Source: JAQBGV01 sp032128395
GTDB taxonomy: Bacteria > Planctomycetota > UBA8108 > UBA1146
Assembly: GCA_032128395.1 (NCBI GenBank)
Contig: JAQBGV010000096.1
Span: forward strand, 1 to 64,000
Length of the DNA stretch: 64,000 bases
Reading direction: 5' to 3'
Shown here: one piece after another, positions 9,181 through 17,072 of the stretch
Numbering within the stretch: position 1 is the first letter of the stretch
Layout: each line of letters opens with the position of its first letter
The notes under the pieces: model-generated
Told to the model about the DNA's origin: nothing
Database searches by the model: none
Seen by the model: the letters and a program-made list of their open reading frames with translations, nothing else
Position numbers and translations under genes: made by a program

Positions 9181-9202
9181 CCGGGGGCGCTTGCGCCCCC
9201 GG
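9181..9202 (+). terminator. Hairpin after PilX-like copy 2
   Basis: CCGGGGGCGC pairs perfectly with GCGCCCCCGG across TT (9 bp if a 4-base loop is allowed), about 80 bases past the stop codon. No U tract. Confidence 0.45.
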
Positions 9203-9220
9203 AGCCTCCTCGCCGACCTT

Positions 9221-9254
9221 GGTGACCCCGCGACCGCCCCGTCGCGGGGTCACC
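9221..9254 (+). terminator. Strong hairpin before fdhD
   Basis: A perfect 14-bp stem (9221-9234 with 9241-9254) and a 6-base CGCCCC loop, followed by TCTTGTTG. Best candidate for the end of the pilin-cluster transcript. Confidence 0.75.
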
Positions 9255-9369
9255 TCTTGTTGGGCACCCCCGTGCTCCGATGAGGCACTCCACGCACTGG
9301 AGCTGCTGCAGTAGAACAAGGGTGCCGTTGGCCTTTACTGCGGGACCTCGAGGCGGAAGATACGGACGT

Positions 9370-10266
9370 ATGCCTGAGCGCGATGAACTCGAACCACTCG
9401 ATGACGACCCTCCGCCGCGCCCGGCGCGCACGGGCGGGACGGTCCGGATCGACATCGAGCGCCGGCGCGACGATCGACCTCCTCGCGGTCGCGACCGGGT
9501 GGCGACCGAGGAACCGCTCGAGATCCGCCTGATCACCGAGCACGGTGAAGAACTGCGGGAGCGCCGGATCGCGGTCACGATGCGGACCCCCGGGGACGAC
9601 TTCGACCTCGCCGCGGGTTTCCTCTTCTCCGAGGGGGTGATCGGGAGCGCGGACGACGTGGCGGAAGTCACCTATTGCACCGATTCGCGAGACCCGCAGC
9701 TCTTCAACATCGTGTCCGTCCGACTGCGCGCGGGGGTTCGGTTCGACCCGAAGCGCCTCGAGCGCAACTTCTTCGCGACGTCGAGCTGCGGGGTGTGTGG
9801 AAAGGCGAGCCTCGAGACGCTGCGGCTCGAGGGGCAGGTTCCGGTGGCGGGGGGGCCGACGATCGACGCAGCGGTGATCCGCGCGCTCCCCGATCGCCTC
9901 CGCCCTGCACAGCCCCTCTTCGCCCACACCGGCGGGATCCACGCCTCGGGCCTCTTCCGCGCCGACGGGTCGCTCCAGATCGTCCGCGAGGACGTGGGGC
10001 GCCACAACGCCCTCGACAAGGTGGTCGGCGCGCTCCTGCAGAGGGGTGAACTCCCGGCGCGAGATCAGATCTTGCTGGTCAGCGGTCGAGCGAGCTTCGA
10101 GCTGGTCCAGAAGGCGGTCCGGGCCGGAATACCGGTGATCGCCGCAGTCGGCGCACCGTCGAGCCTCGCGGTCGACACCGCGAAGGAGTTCGGCGCGACG
10201 CTCCTCGGGTTCGTCGGCCCGAAGGGATTCAATATCTACTCGGGGTCGCAGCGGATCACAGCCTGA
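9370..10266 (+). CDS. fdhD: Formate dehydrogenase accessory sulfurtransferase FdhD
   Basis: 298 residues from the ATG at 9370. FdhD carries sulfur from a cysteine desulfurase to the molybdenum cofactor of formate dehydrogenases in the cytosol. Diagnostic features are the redox/sulfur-carrying loop with Cys140 and Cys143 (TSSCGVCGKASLE) and, further on, the cofactor-binding EDVGRHNALDKVVG segment. The N-terminal 45 residues are acidic, Pro/Arg-rich and probably disordered. No formate dehydrogenase lies in the window, so the client enzyme is elsewhere. Some molybdenum formate dehydrogenases are selenoproteins, which fits weakly with the candidate selenoprotein at 38151. Confidence 0.95.
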   Translation: MPERDELEPLDDDPPPRPARTGGTVRIDIERRRDDRPPRGRDRVATEEPLEIRLITEHGEELRERRIAVTMRTPGDDFDLAAGFLFSEGVIGSADDVAEVTYCTDSRDPQLFNIVSVRLRAGVRFDPKRLERNFFATSSCGVCGKASLETLRLEGQVPVAGGPTIDAAVIRALPDRLRPAQPLFAHTGGIHASGLFRADGSLQIVREDVGRHNALDKVVGALLQRGELPARDQILLVSGRASFELVQKAVRAGIPVIAAVGAPSSLAVDTAKEFGATLLGFVGPKGFNIYSGSQRITA

Positions 10267-10307
10267 CCGGAGCGACGGGGCGCGAGCGCCCTGCACTGCC
10301 GATCCCC

Positions 10308-11168
10308 TCAGAGTGGCTGCGCCACCCACCTCCCCTTCTCCTCGACCATTCGCGCAGCAGCGACCTTCGAGTCGTGCTCGAAGATCAGCGTCGCGTCCTC
10401 CTCGCACGCGGCCGCGATGAGGCGCTCCTTCTCCTCCATCATCGTCCGGGCACAGATGTCGTAGCCCATGGTGAAGGGAACGCGGACGTGGTGGTGGGTC
10501 GGGGCGAGGTCCGCGAGGTACCGGATCACGCGGCCTCCCCCTTCGATCCGCACCGTCTGCATCCCCCTCGTGTGACCGTCGGAGCGCTCGACGCTCAGGC
10601 CGGGGAACAGCTCGGCATCGCCATCGACCAGAAGGAGATCGACGTCCTCGAGGGGTTCGATGTTCTCACGGAGGTACGAGGCACGCTCGCGGGGGTTCGG
10701 GTCGAGGGCGGTCTCGCGATTCGCACGCTGCAGGTAGTGGCGTGCTTCCGGGAAGGTCGGGACCACTCGATCCGCCCCCTCGCGACGGGTGAGCCCCCCG
10801 CAGTGGTCGAAGTGGAGATGCGTGATCACGACGTCGGTCACGCGCCCAGGATCGACCCCCGCGGCCGTGACCACCTCGAGGAGTGGCGAGGAGCGGACCG
10901 CGAAGCGCTCGCGGAATGCGTCATCATTTTTTTCCCCGATCCCTCCATCGACGAGGACCACCCGGCCAGAAGGAGCGTGTTCCAGGACCAGGAGGCGCAT
11001 CGCGAGCGGAATCCGGTGATGTGCGTCCGGGGGGATCAGTCGCTCCCAGAGCCCTCGCGGCACCGATCCGAACATCGCGCCGCCATCGAGGGCCAGGGCG
11101 CCGCTCCAGAGGGTCCGGACCGACCAATCCCCGACCTGCGCCGAAAATTCTCCGCTACTCTCGGGCAC
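10308..11168 (-). CDS. Metallo-beta-lactamase-fold hydrolase
   Basis: 286 residues. The di-metal site THLHFDHCGG (His117, His119, Asp121, His122) is intact, followed by the later His in RSDGHTRGM and LADLAPTHHH. The layout, with a long N-terminal strand region and LEHAPSGRVVLVDGGIG ahead of the metal site, is that of lactonase-like members (AhlB/AiiA-type relatives), but many family members act on other esters or thioesters, so the substrate is open. No signal peptide, so cytosolic. It converges on fdhD with only 41 bases between the stops, where a small GGGCG/CGCCC hairpin sits. Confidence 0.85.
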   Translation of the reverse strand: MPESSGEFSAQVGDWSVRTLWSGALALDGGAMFGSVPRGLWERLIPPDAHHRIPLAMRLLVLEHAPSGRVVLVDGGIGEKNDDAFRERFAVRSSPLLEVVTAAGVDPGRVTDVVITHLHFDHCGGLTRREGADRVVPTFPEARHYLQRANRETALDPNPRERASYLRENIEPLEDVDLLLVDGDAELFPGLSVERSDGHTRGMQTVRIEGGGRVIRYLADLAPTHHHVRVPFTMGYDICARTMMEEKERLIAAACEEDATLIFEHDSKVAAARMVEEKGRWVAQPL

Positions 11169-11341
11169 GATCCCCTCCTCTTCCTCTGAGATTGTGCAGC
11201 TGGAGCCTGGGGGAGAGAAGAGGATGCTCGCACGCGTTGCATCCCTCCGGATCGAGCACTACCATTCCGGCCGTGCGCTGGGACGCGGGGCACCCGCTTC
11301 GCCGGGCGAAACGCGAAGGAACCTCTCGAGAGCGAGTTCGG

Positions 11342-11815
11342 ATGCAAGCTCCAGCCCTGGGAACCCTGACCGCCGAGGCCGTGGAGGCCCGGATCCCCCT
11401 CCTCGTACGGATCGCACGCGATTCCATCGACACGTTCGAAGCGCGTCGTGAACTTCGGAATCGACGGCGGAGCGCCGGTCGCGGGGTTGAATCGGGCCGT
11501 GATCCAGAGGATTCGAACTCCCCCTCTTCCGAGGAGCTCGCACTGCGGGACGAGGAGAGACGGCTCTCGCAGGCCCTCCTGGCCCTCGAGCGGGAGGTCG
11601 AGCAGCTCGGAGGTACCCTGGTCGCTGCGGAATCGGGGACGATCGAGTTCCCATCCATCCTCGGAACCCGACTGGTGCTGCTCTCCTGGCGTCCCGGGGA
11701 CGAACGGGTCTCCCACTACCGCGATCTCGACTCGCCCTCCGAGGAGCGACGAACCCTCCCGGGGATCGAGAACGCCGAGCCGGAAGAGCCACCGGGAGCA
11801 GAAACCTCCGACTAG
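11342..11815 (+). CDS. DUF2203 family protein
   Basis: 157 residues from the ATG at 11342. An N-terminal helical part is followed by the core of DUF2203: a Gly-rich turn (LGGTLVAAESGTIEFP), then GTRLVLLSWRPGDERVSHYR, which matches the family pattern of a hydrophobic strand ending in Trp and an acidic motif. Members are small cytosolic proteins of unknown function found in many phyla. The start is uncertain because the ribosome site is weak. It lies 128 bases before trxA on the same strand; a functional link is not shown. Confidence 0.72.
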   Translation: MQAPALGTLTAEAVEARIPLLVRIARDSIDTFEARRELRNRRRSAGRGVESGRDPEDSNSPSSEELALRDEERRLSQALLALEREVEQLGGTLVAAESGTIEFPSILGTRLVLLSWRPGDERVSHYRDLDSPSEERRTLPGIENAEPEEPPGAETSD

Positions 11816-11943
11816 GCGGACGCCGTCCTCTCGGGAACCCGAATGTGGAGTCGCCCGTTCCTGCCGACCCGACTATGCAGAGAACACATTGGAGTGGAAC
11901 GCACCCGCAGCCGTGAGAGCTCGGGCGCCCGGAAGGAGACCAC

Positions 11944-12273
11944 GTGGCCGGCGAAATCCTCGAGATCACCGATGCGAACTTCCAGAGCGAGATCATCGAC
12001 AGCGGCGCACCCGCCGTCCTCGACTTCTACGCGACCTGGTGCGGCCCCTGCAAGACGATCGCGCCGATCGTCGAGGAGCTCGCTGCGTTGTACGCCTCTC
12101 AGGGTGTGAAGATCGGAAAGGTCGATATCGACGTCTCCGGTGATCTCGCCTCCCAATACGACATTCGTGGCGTCCCGACCCTGATGTTCTTCAAGGGCGG
12201 CGAGAAGGTCGACCAGATCGTGGGCGCTCAAACGAGGAACGTCATCGAGTCGAAAATCAAAGAGCTGCTCTAA
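11944..12273 (+). CDS. trxA: Thioredoxin
   Basis: 109 residues from a GTG at 11944. The thioredoxin active site WCGPCK is intact (Cys33, Cys36), with the cis-proline loop RGVPTLMFF and the buried FYATW strand. Reduced by TrxB (278), it supplies electrons to cytosolic enzymes and usually to the cytoplasmic side of DsbD-type membrane reductases, here the candidate selenoprotein at 38151. It converges with the ccm operon across a long hairpin at 12280. No signal peptide, so it is not the missing CcmG. Confidence 0.97.
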   Translation: MAGEILEITDANFQSEIIDSGAPAVLDFYATWCGPCKTIAPIVEELAALYASQGVKIGKVDIDVSGDLASQYDIRGVPTLMFFKGGEKVDQIVGAQTRNVIESKIKELL

Positions 12274-12279
12274 CAGCGC

Positions 12280-12326
12280 GTTGAAATAGTGCTTCCGATC
12301 CAAGGGATCGGGAGCACTATTTCAAC
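12280..12326. terminator. 22-bp near-perfect hairpin between trxA and ccmD
   Basis: GTTGAAATAGTGCTTCCGAT..., 12280-12301, pairs with 12305-12326 around AAG with one G-U wobble and no gap. It lies 6 bases past the trxA stop and 53 bases from the ccmD stop, so it can terminate both converging transcripts. The stem is unusually long for a terminator. A related sequence at 37906 suggests it belongs to a dispersed palindrome family. Confidence 0.8.
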
Positions 12327-12379
12327 GGACGGCGAGCAGGGGCCGGCCGCCGGGTGGTGATCAGACTCTCTTCGCATGG

Positions 12380-12628
12380 TTATTCGGCGCGTTTCTCGAG
12401 CTCATCCAGTCGGCGCTCCAGGAACTCGATCTCTTCCCGGAGACCAGCATTCCGCCGCATCGACAGCACGATGAAGATCACCACCAAGCCGAAGACGATG
12501 CCGTAGGCGAGGGTCACCTTGCCTCGATAGTCCACCGGGGCTTCCGGCTCACCGGGGCCTTGCGCGATCGCGAGCGCCGGCGCGCACACGATGACCACCC
12601 CGAGGAGGAGCGGGAGGAATCGTCTCAT
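12380..12628 (-). CDS. ccmD: CcmD-like small membrane protein
   Basis: 82 residues from the ATG at 12628, which overlaps the ccmC stop (ATGA). A signal-like first helix (MRRFLPLLLGVVIVCAPALA) is followed by a Pro/Glu linker, a transmembrane helix (about residues 41-58) and a charged coiled tail (EEIEFLERRLDELEKRAE). CcmD proteins help release CcmE from the CcmABC complex; they are identified mainly by one helix plus a charged tail and by position after ccmC. The extra N-terminal hydrophobic segment is longer than in proteobacterial CcmD. Last gene of the ccm operon. Confidence 0.65.
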   Translation of the reverse strand: MRRFLPLLLGVVIVCAPALAIAQGPGEPEAPVDYRGKVTLAYGIVFGLVVIFIVLSMRRNAGLREEIEFLERRLDELEKRAE

Positions 12629-13353
12629 GCCGAGTCTCCTTCCTCGATCCCCCGCACCCGCGCGAGGACCGTGTCGAGCCGCTCCTTCGAATCTTGGCGG
12701 GCGAGCCGCCAGCGGTAGAGGAGCAGGTAGAGGGTGAAGAACGCCAGAACCCCGAACCAACGGGTCTGAGAGATGCTCGGGTCGGAGCCGAGGTCGTCGA
12801 AGGTCTCGGGGTGCGAGCTCTTTCCGAACCACTCGACCGCGTAGTGGACCAGCGGGATGTTGATGTACGCAAGGATGCCGAAGATCGCGGCAAATCGACG
12901 GCGCTTCAGCGAGTCCTCGACCTGATTCTGCAGAAGAACGTATCCCGCGTAGGTCAGCCACATGATGGCAGCGGACATCAGACGCGCGTCACTCCAGTCC
13001 CACCAGGTGTTCCACGCAGCAGAGGCCCAGGTCGAGCCGGTCGCCACGGTCACACTGCAGGTGAGAAGTCCGACCTCCCCCGCGGCACGCGCGCGACGGT
13101 CCCAGGCGGGGCTCCCCGTCCGCAGCACCGCGATGCTCGCGACCAGAACTATTGTGAAGAAGACCAGACAGGAGAGCGCGGCGGGGAAGTGGTAGTAGAA
13201 GATCAGGTAGCTCTGCTCGATCTTGCGGATCGAGAACGGAACGTAGTTCGCGATCATGTAGTTGAGCGCCGAGACCATCACCAGCGCTGCGGCCGCATGG
13301 ATCAGAAAGCTCGGATGCACCCTTGGCGAACGCACTTCCGACACCGCGACCAC
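12625..13353 (-). CDS. ccmC: Heme exporter/handler CcmC
   Basis: 242 residues from a GTG at 13353, one base from the ccmB stop. CcmC loads heme onto the chaperone CcmE at the outer face of the inner membrane. Six hydrophobic helices are visible. The Trp-rich periplasmic motif reads WNTWWDWSDARL instead of the common WGTWWxWDARL, so a Gly is Asn and one residue is added before DARL. Conserved histidines flank it (FYYHFPAAL early, IPLVHYAVEW later). Part of the overlapping ccmA-B-C-D tail of the operon. Confidence 0.92.
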   Translation of the reverse strand: MVAVSEVRSPRVHPSFLIHAAAALVMVSALNYMIANYVPFSIRKIEQSYLIFYYHFPAALSCLVFFTIVLVASIAVLRTGSPAWDRRARAAGEVGLLTCSVTVATGSTWASAAWNTWWDWSDARLMSAAIMWLTYAGYVLLQNQVEDSLKRRRFAAIFGILAYINIPLVHYAVEWFGKSSHPETFDDLGSDPSISQTRWFGVLAFFTLYLLLYRWRLARQDSKERLDTVLARVRGIEEGDSA

Positions 13354-14037
13354 CTATCCGTCGAAATCCGCGACGACCAACTGGAACAGGATCTGCCCGG
13401 CCGCGATGTAGACCAGGTCGAATGCGGCGATCATCGCGATCTCTCGGGAACCGATCTCGAATCCGCGGAGCGCCTGGGTCGTCAGGCTGACCACCGCCTT
13501 GAAGAAGGGGATCAGGAGCGGCAGGAGAAGGAGCCGCAACAGCACGTCACCCCCCCGGATCGATCGGGTCATCGCCGCGAGGGTGACCCCCACCGCCACG
13601 AACCCGAGTGTCCCTACCCACGCTGCGAGGAGCACGATCGCCACCGTGGCCAGATCGGTGCGAACGTTGTAGAGCACCAGGAACGCGACGAGCACCACCG
13701 TTTCCATCGCCGCGACGAAGATCCAGGTCGAGGCGAGGCGCGCGTAGTAGATCGTGGTTCGCCCGACCGGCGAGAGGAGAAGACCCTCGAGGACGCGCTC
13801 CTCTCCTTCGCGGCCAAAACTTCGCTCGATCCCGATCGTTCCCGCGAGGAGGAACACCGTCCACAAGATCCCCGGCTGCGCCTTGACCGCCGTCTCGGTG
13901 CTCGGATCGATCGCGAACGAGAGCACGAACAGGGTGACCAGCGCGAAGAGCACCATGCTGACGACAGTCTCGCCGCGACGCAGCTCGCGCACGCACTCCC
14001 AGCGTACGAGCGCCCCGAACGCGCGCAGGGCGTTCAC
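13354..14037 (-). CDS. ccmB: Heme exporter subunit CcmB
   Basis: 227 residues from a GTG at 14037 that overlaps the ccmA stop (GTGA). It is the membrane permease of the CcmAB ABC transporter, which uses ATP to release heme-loaded CcmE. About six transmembrane helices are visible. The early FLLAGTIGIERSFGREGEE and EGLLLSPVGRTTIYY segments are the characteristic cytosolic loop of CcmB that contacts CcmA. Length equals the usual 220-230 residues. The long N-terminal extension possible in this frame is the ccmA shadow and is excluded. Confidence 0.93.
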   Translation of the reverse strand: MNALRAFGALVRWECVRELRRGETVVSMVLFALVTLFVLSFAIDPSTETAVKAQPGILWTVFLLAGTIGIERSFGREGEERVLEGLLLSPVGRTTIYYARLASTWIFVAAMETVVLVAFLVLYNVRTDLATVAIVLLAAWVGTLGFVAVGVTLAAMTRSIRGGDVLLRLLLLPLLIPFFKAVVSLTTQALRGFEIGSREIAMIAAFDLVYIAAGQILFQLVVADFDG

Positions 14038-14783
14038 GACGCCCCCTCCTCGCCGGCCGCGGACCAGGTACCGCGAGCGGTGCGGCGGGAAACCGTGCCG
14101 CGGTCGAGCCAGGTGACGCTGTGGCAGAGACGCTCCGCTCGGCGCAGCTCGTGAGTGACGAGGAGCACCGTCCTCCCCTCGCGAACCCTCTCGTCGACCA
14201 TCGATTCGACGAGCGCACACCCCTCGGGGTCGAGCCCGGTAAAGGGTTCGTCGAGGATCAGCAGCTCCGGATCTGGGAGCAATGCACAGACGAGGCTCGC
14301 TCGCTGGGCCATTCCCCGCGAGAAGGTGCGGAGCGGATCGCGACGCCGCCAGCTCAGCCCGACGCGCTCGAGGAGGGCATCTCTGCGAATGCTCGGGATC
14401 CCGCCGCCGTGGAGGTCCGCGACGTACGCGAGGGCGTCGGAGAGGGAGAGGTTGCGGGGGACGAGCGGTTGGTCGAGCAGAACTCCGAGGCGCGCGCGCA
14501 CCTGCGCCCCCTCGGCCGGCACCTGGAACCCGCACACCTCGAGCTCGCCCTCGCTCGGCTGGAAGAGTCCGCACACCAGCTTCAGGAAGGTGGTCTTCCC
14601 CGAACCGTTCGGCCCGAGGATCCCGTGGCAAGTCCCGGCGGCGACCTCGAGATCGAGATCGCGGAGCGCCTTGCGCTCGCCGTAGCGCTTCCCGAGTCCC
14701 TTCGCCACGATGACAGGATCGATCACCGGAGCACCGACCGCCGGCGACGGTGCCGTAGCCGGGTCTGCGGGAGAAGAAGTCAA
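14034..14783 (-). CDS. ccmA: Heme exporter ATP-binding protein CcmA
   Basis: 249 residues from a TTG at 14783 that overlaps the preceding stop (TTGA). An ABC ATPase: Walker A GPNGSGKTTFLK, signature LRTFSRGMAQRASL, Walker B LLILDEPFTGLDP, and a switch His in VTHEL. It pairs with CcmB. The first 25 residues are Ala/Pro-rich and outside the ABC fold; a start nearer VIVAKGLGKRYG cannot be excluded, but the translational overlap favours TTG. The C-terminal 25 residues are low complexity. Confidence 0.93.
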   Translation of the reverse strand: MTSSPADPATAPSPAVGAPVIDPVIVAKGLGKRYGERKALRDLDLEVAAGTCHGILGPNGSGKTTFLKLVCGLFQPSEGELEVCGFQVPAEGAQVRARLGVLLDQPLVPRNLSLSDALAYVADLHGGGIPSIRRDALLERVGLSWRRRDPLRTFSRGMAQRASLVCALLPDPELLILDEPFTGLDPEGCALVESMVDERVREGRTVLLVTHELRRAERLCHSVTWLDRGTVSRRTARGTWSAAGEEGAS

Positions 14784-16159
14784 CGCTTCGTCCCGTTCAG
14801 CTCGGATCGGACGATGCGGGCGATCTCCTTCACCTGCAGCATCAAGGTCTGGGGCGACGCATCTGAATTCTCGATGATCTCGTCGAGACGCTCGAGAATG
14901 GTCGAGCGATTCGCCCCAAGACGGGTGAGTTCTCGTTCGAGGTCGTCCTCCGTCAGCTCTCCTCGCTCGCGCAGTCCATGCAATTGCGCGACGCGCGCCT
15001 CTCGGCCGCTCGTCGATGCACGTTGCCGCGCGATCGCGATCCCTCCCCAGATCGGCAACGCGAATGCCGCCAGGATGATGAGCGTCATCACGATCGTCTG
15101 TGAGGAGATCCCCGGCGGACCGAACCGGACCGGGACCCTCACCTTTCCGTGGGCGGGGATCCGCGGGCTCGAGAACATGTTCACGGTCTTCTGGACGTCC
15201 GGCATTTCGCGGGTCCCTCCCGAAACCAGTGGGGGGACATCCCAAGCCGAGGCCGTGTCGGCATCGTGCGTGAACACTCCCTGCTCGATGGAGAGCTGCA
15301 ACACCTGGGTATCGACGATCGCCTCGAGGCCGAGGTCGAAGAGCTCCCCTCGGACGACCTCCTGGTGGTAGATCCCCATCAGGAGGCCGTTCTCGACCGG
15401 GAAGACCGGCTGGGTCAACGGCACGCCGTACCCCCAATGAGAGACCTGGCGCGCCTCGAGCTCGAGAGCGGCCTCGGTGCCGATCATCAATTGGAGGACT
15501 ACTGCGCCCTCGGGGACCGGGAAGAGGAAGCCGACTCCCGGCTCGTCCGGTGGCCCGGTGAACACTTCGAAGCCGCCGTTCTGGTACTGGACGATCTGTC
15601 GTACCTGAACCATCGCACTCTCCCCCTCGGAATCTTGCCCCGGGGCGAGGGTGACGATGCGGATCACCGCTTGCTGAAGAGTCGAGTGGTCATCGGTCAC
15701 GCGGTAGAGGGGGAGCTGCCCCCCGGCGGGGGCCATCTGCTGCTCCTTCGCGAGGTATCGACGACCATCGACCGCGGTTGCGCTCACCTGGTACGGCGAG
15801 CCGAGCCGCCGCAGGCCGAGATCGAGGATCACCCGTCCCTCGGCATCGCTGCGGCCGCGAGTGATCGCTTCTTCTGCGTCGGGGGTGAAGCTCCGGACTT
15901 CGACCTCGGCGCCCGAGAGCAGGTGATCGAGGGCTCGTGGCTCCGCGCCGGCGCCGTGCTGTGGGCTCGACTCGAACATCGCGGTACGGTCGATCAGCTG
16001 CAGCTCGAGCCGCACCGGGATCGGCTCGGTCGGTAGCGTCTCGGAAACCCGAGGCATCGGGGGACCTGCGTGGGGCGAAGGGGCTTGCCCCACGAGGGTC
16101 CCCCCGGCCAGAAGACCCACTGCGAGAAAAACGGCGCACCCCACCGCAAACCGGATCAT
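14780..16159 (-). CDS. Unknown membrane-anchored periplasmic protein in the ccm operon
   Basis: 459 residues; not a recognised Ccm family. A signal peptide (residues about 1-25) precedes a beta-rich periplasmic part containing a carboxypeptidase-regulatory-like stretch (EVEVRSFTPDAEEAITRGRS, GRVILDLGL). One transmembrane helix lies at about 355-377 (IVMTLIILAAFALPIWGGIA). The C-terminal cytosolic 82 residues are helical and include a short SHOCT-like pattern (LHGLRERGELTEDDLERELT). It overlaps its neighbours on both sides by 4 bases, so it is translated with them. It may stand in for the periplasmic part of CcmI or for apocytochrome handling, but that is only inference from position. Confidence 0.6.
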   Translation of the reverse strand: MIRFAVGCAVFLAVGLLAGGTLVGQAPSPHAGPPMPRVSETLPTEPIPVRLELQLIDRTAMFESSPQHGAGAEPRALDHLLSGAEVEVRSFTPDAEEAITRGRSDAEGRVILDLGLRRLGSPYQVSATAVDGRRYLAKEQQMAPAGGQLPLYRVTDDHSTLQQAVIRIVTLAPGQDSEGESAMVQVRQIVQYQNGGFEVFTGPPDEPGVGFLFPVPEGAVVLQLMIGTEAALELEARQVSHWGYGVPLTQPVFPVENGLLMGIYHQEVVRGELFDLGLEAIVDTQVLQLSIEQGVFTHDADTASAWDVPPLVSGGTREMPDVQKTVNMFSSPRIPAHGKVRVPVRFGPPGISSQTIVMTLIILAAFALPIWGGIAIARQRASTSGREARVAQLHGLRERGELTEDDLERELTRLGANRSTILERLDEIIENSDASPQTLMLQVKEIARIVRSELNGTKR

Positions 16160-16452
16160 CCCCGTTCCCCTTCCGTGCCGACCCCGAGCTCCTTCAAGCG
16201 GCGGTAGACCGCGGCGGTCTCGGCGAGGTAATCGCTCCGGAGCTCCTCATACTCGCTCGCGCCGATCGTTCCCGCCTCGTGCTCGTGCTCGAGGTCCTTG
16301 AGCGCGCGGAGCAACTTTCCCCGCTCCGCGATGAGCTGTTCCTCGACCGTCGACTCCTCGCGCGGAGCCCACGAGCGCTTCACCCCGAAGACCGGGGAGA
16401 GAATCCACCCCAGGATGGCGAGAGCGACCACGATGAAGAGCACGAGCCACAT
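16156..16452 (-). CDS. Short CcmI/CycH N-terminal-like protein
   Basis: 98 residues: an N-terminal transmembrane helix (MWLVLFIVVALAILGWIL) followed by a coiled helix pattern ERGKLLRALKDLEHEHEAGT, then SEYEELRSDYLAETAAVYR. That helix-plus-Glu/Leu-rich pattern with a Gly-(T/I) turn is typical of the membrane domain of CcmI, which delivers apocytochrome to the CcmFH lyase. The TPR domain of full CcmI is missing. It starts 26 bases after ccmH and overlaps the next gene by 4 bases. Confidence 0.6.
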   Translation of the reverse strand: MWLVLFIVVALAILGWILSPVFGVKRSWAPREESTVEEQLIAERGKLLRALKDLEHEHEAGTIGASEYEELRSDYLAETAAVYRRLKELGVGTEGERG

Positions 16453-16478
16453 GGGAGTTTCCCAATCCGGAACCAGGT

Positions 16479-17072
16479 CTACTCGATGGAATCGAGATCA
16501 CTCTCGATCCGAGCGATCTCCTCGGGGGCGAGGTCGGTCTGGAGGCGACGCCGTTCGCTGCGTGCTTCCGCCCCGGCCTTCTGCCAACCGAGTATGACGT
16601 ACCCTGCGAACAGTCCACCGACGATGAGCGCGGCGACCGGGAGGATGTACAACCACTTGCCGGTGCCCGCCCAACCGGGGTTCGATCGCACCTGCGACCC
16701 GTACTTCTGCTCCATGAAGGTGAGGATCGCCTCGTCGCTGCTCCCCGCCTGCACCATCTGCAGGATCTCCTGCTTCTGCGGGTCGGCGCAGCCGTCGAGG
16801 CAACTGGCGAGGGTCCGCGTCCAATTCTCATCGGGACACGCACACATCACCTGCTTCGAGATGCGCTTCACCGACGTGTGCACCTCAGCGCTGCTCGGGA
16901 CGAGAAGAGGCTCGGCGCGACCGCGCTCGCCGTGCCCGGTCGAATCGTCTCCTCGAGAAGTCCCCGTCGGCACACCGGTCGAGTCCTGGGCCGAGAGGTC
17001 CGAGGGGAGGGCCACCGACAGGACGACCGCGAGTCCGGCGAGCATCGCTGTGCGCAAGAGCTCAGTCCGCAA
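16479..17072 (-). CDS. ccmH: Cytochrome c biogenesis protein CcmH (variant motif)
   Basis: 197 residues: signal peptide (to about residue 28), a low-complexity linker, then the CcmH thiol domain, one transmembrane helix (about 139-160) and a charged cytosolic tail. The family's usual LRCxxC is replaced by Cys77-Ala-Cys79 and a second pair Cys91/Cys95 (TLASCLDGCADPQK). The rest fits: EILQMVQAGSSDEAILTFM, KYGSQVRSNPG and the membrane anchor. CcmH keeps apocytochrome CxxCH thiols reduced for CcmF. Related TL-x-x-C variants occur in other phyla, so this is likely a lineage form. Overlaps ccmF by 11 bases. Confidence 0.85.
   Translation of the reverse strand: MRTELLRTAMLAGLAVVLSVALPSDLSAQDSTGVPTGTSRGDDSTGHGERGRAEPLLVPSSAEVHTSVKRISKQVMCACPDENWTRTLASCLDGCADPQKQEILQMVQAGSSDEAILTFMEQKYGSQVRSNPGWAGTGKWLYILPVAALIVGGLFAGYVILGWQKAGAEARSERRRLQTDLAPEEIARIESDLDSIE

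Noticed and set aside
14784..15437. Long N-terminal extension of ccmA
   Set aside because: The extra frame is an Arg/Gly/Asp-rich shadow of the overlapping 14780-16159 gene; the TTG overlapping that gene's stop gives a normal CcmA length.
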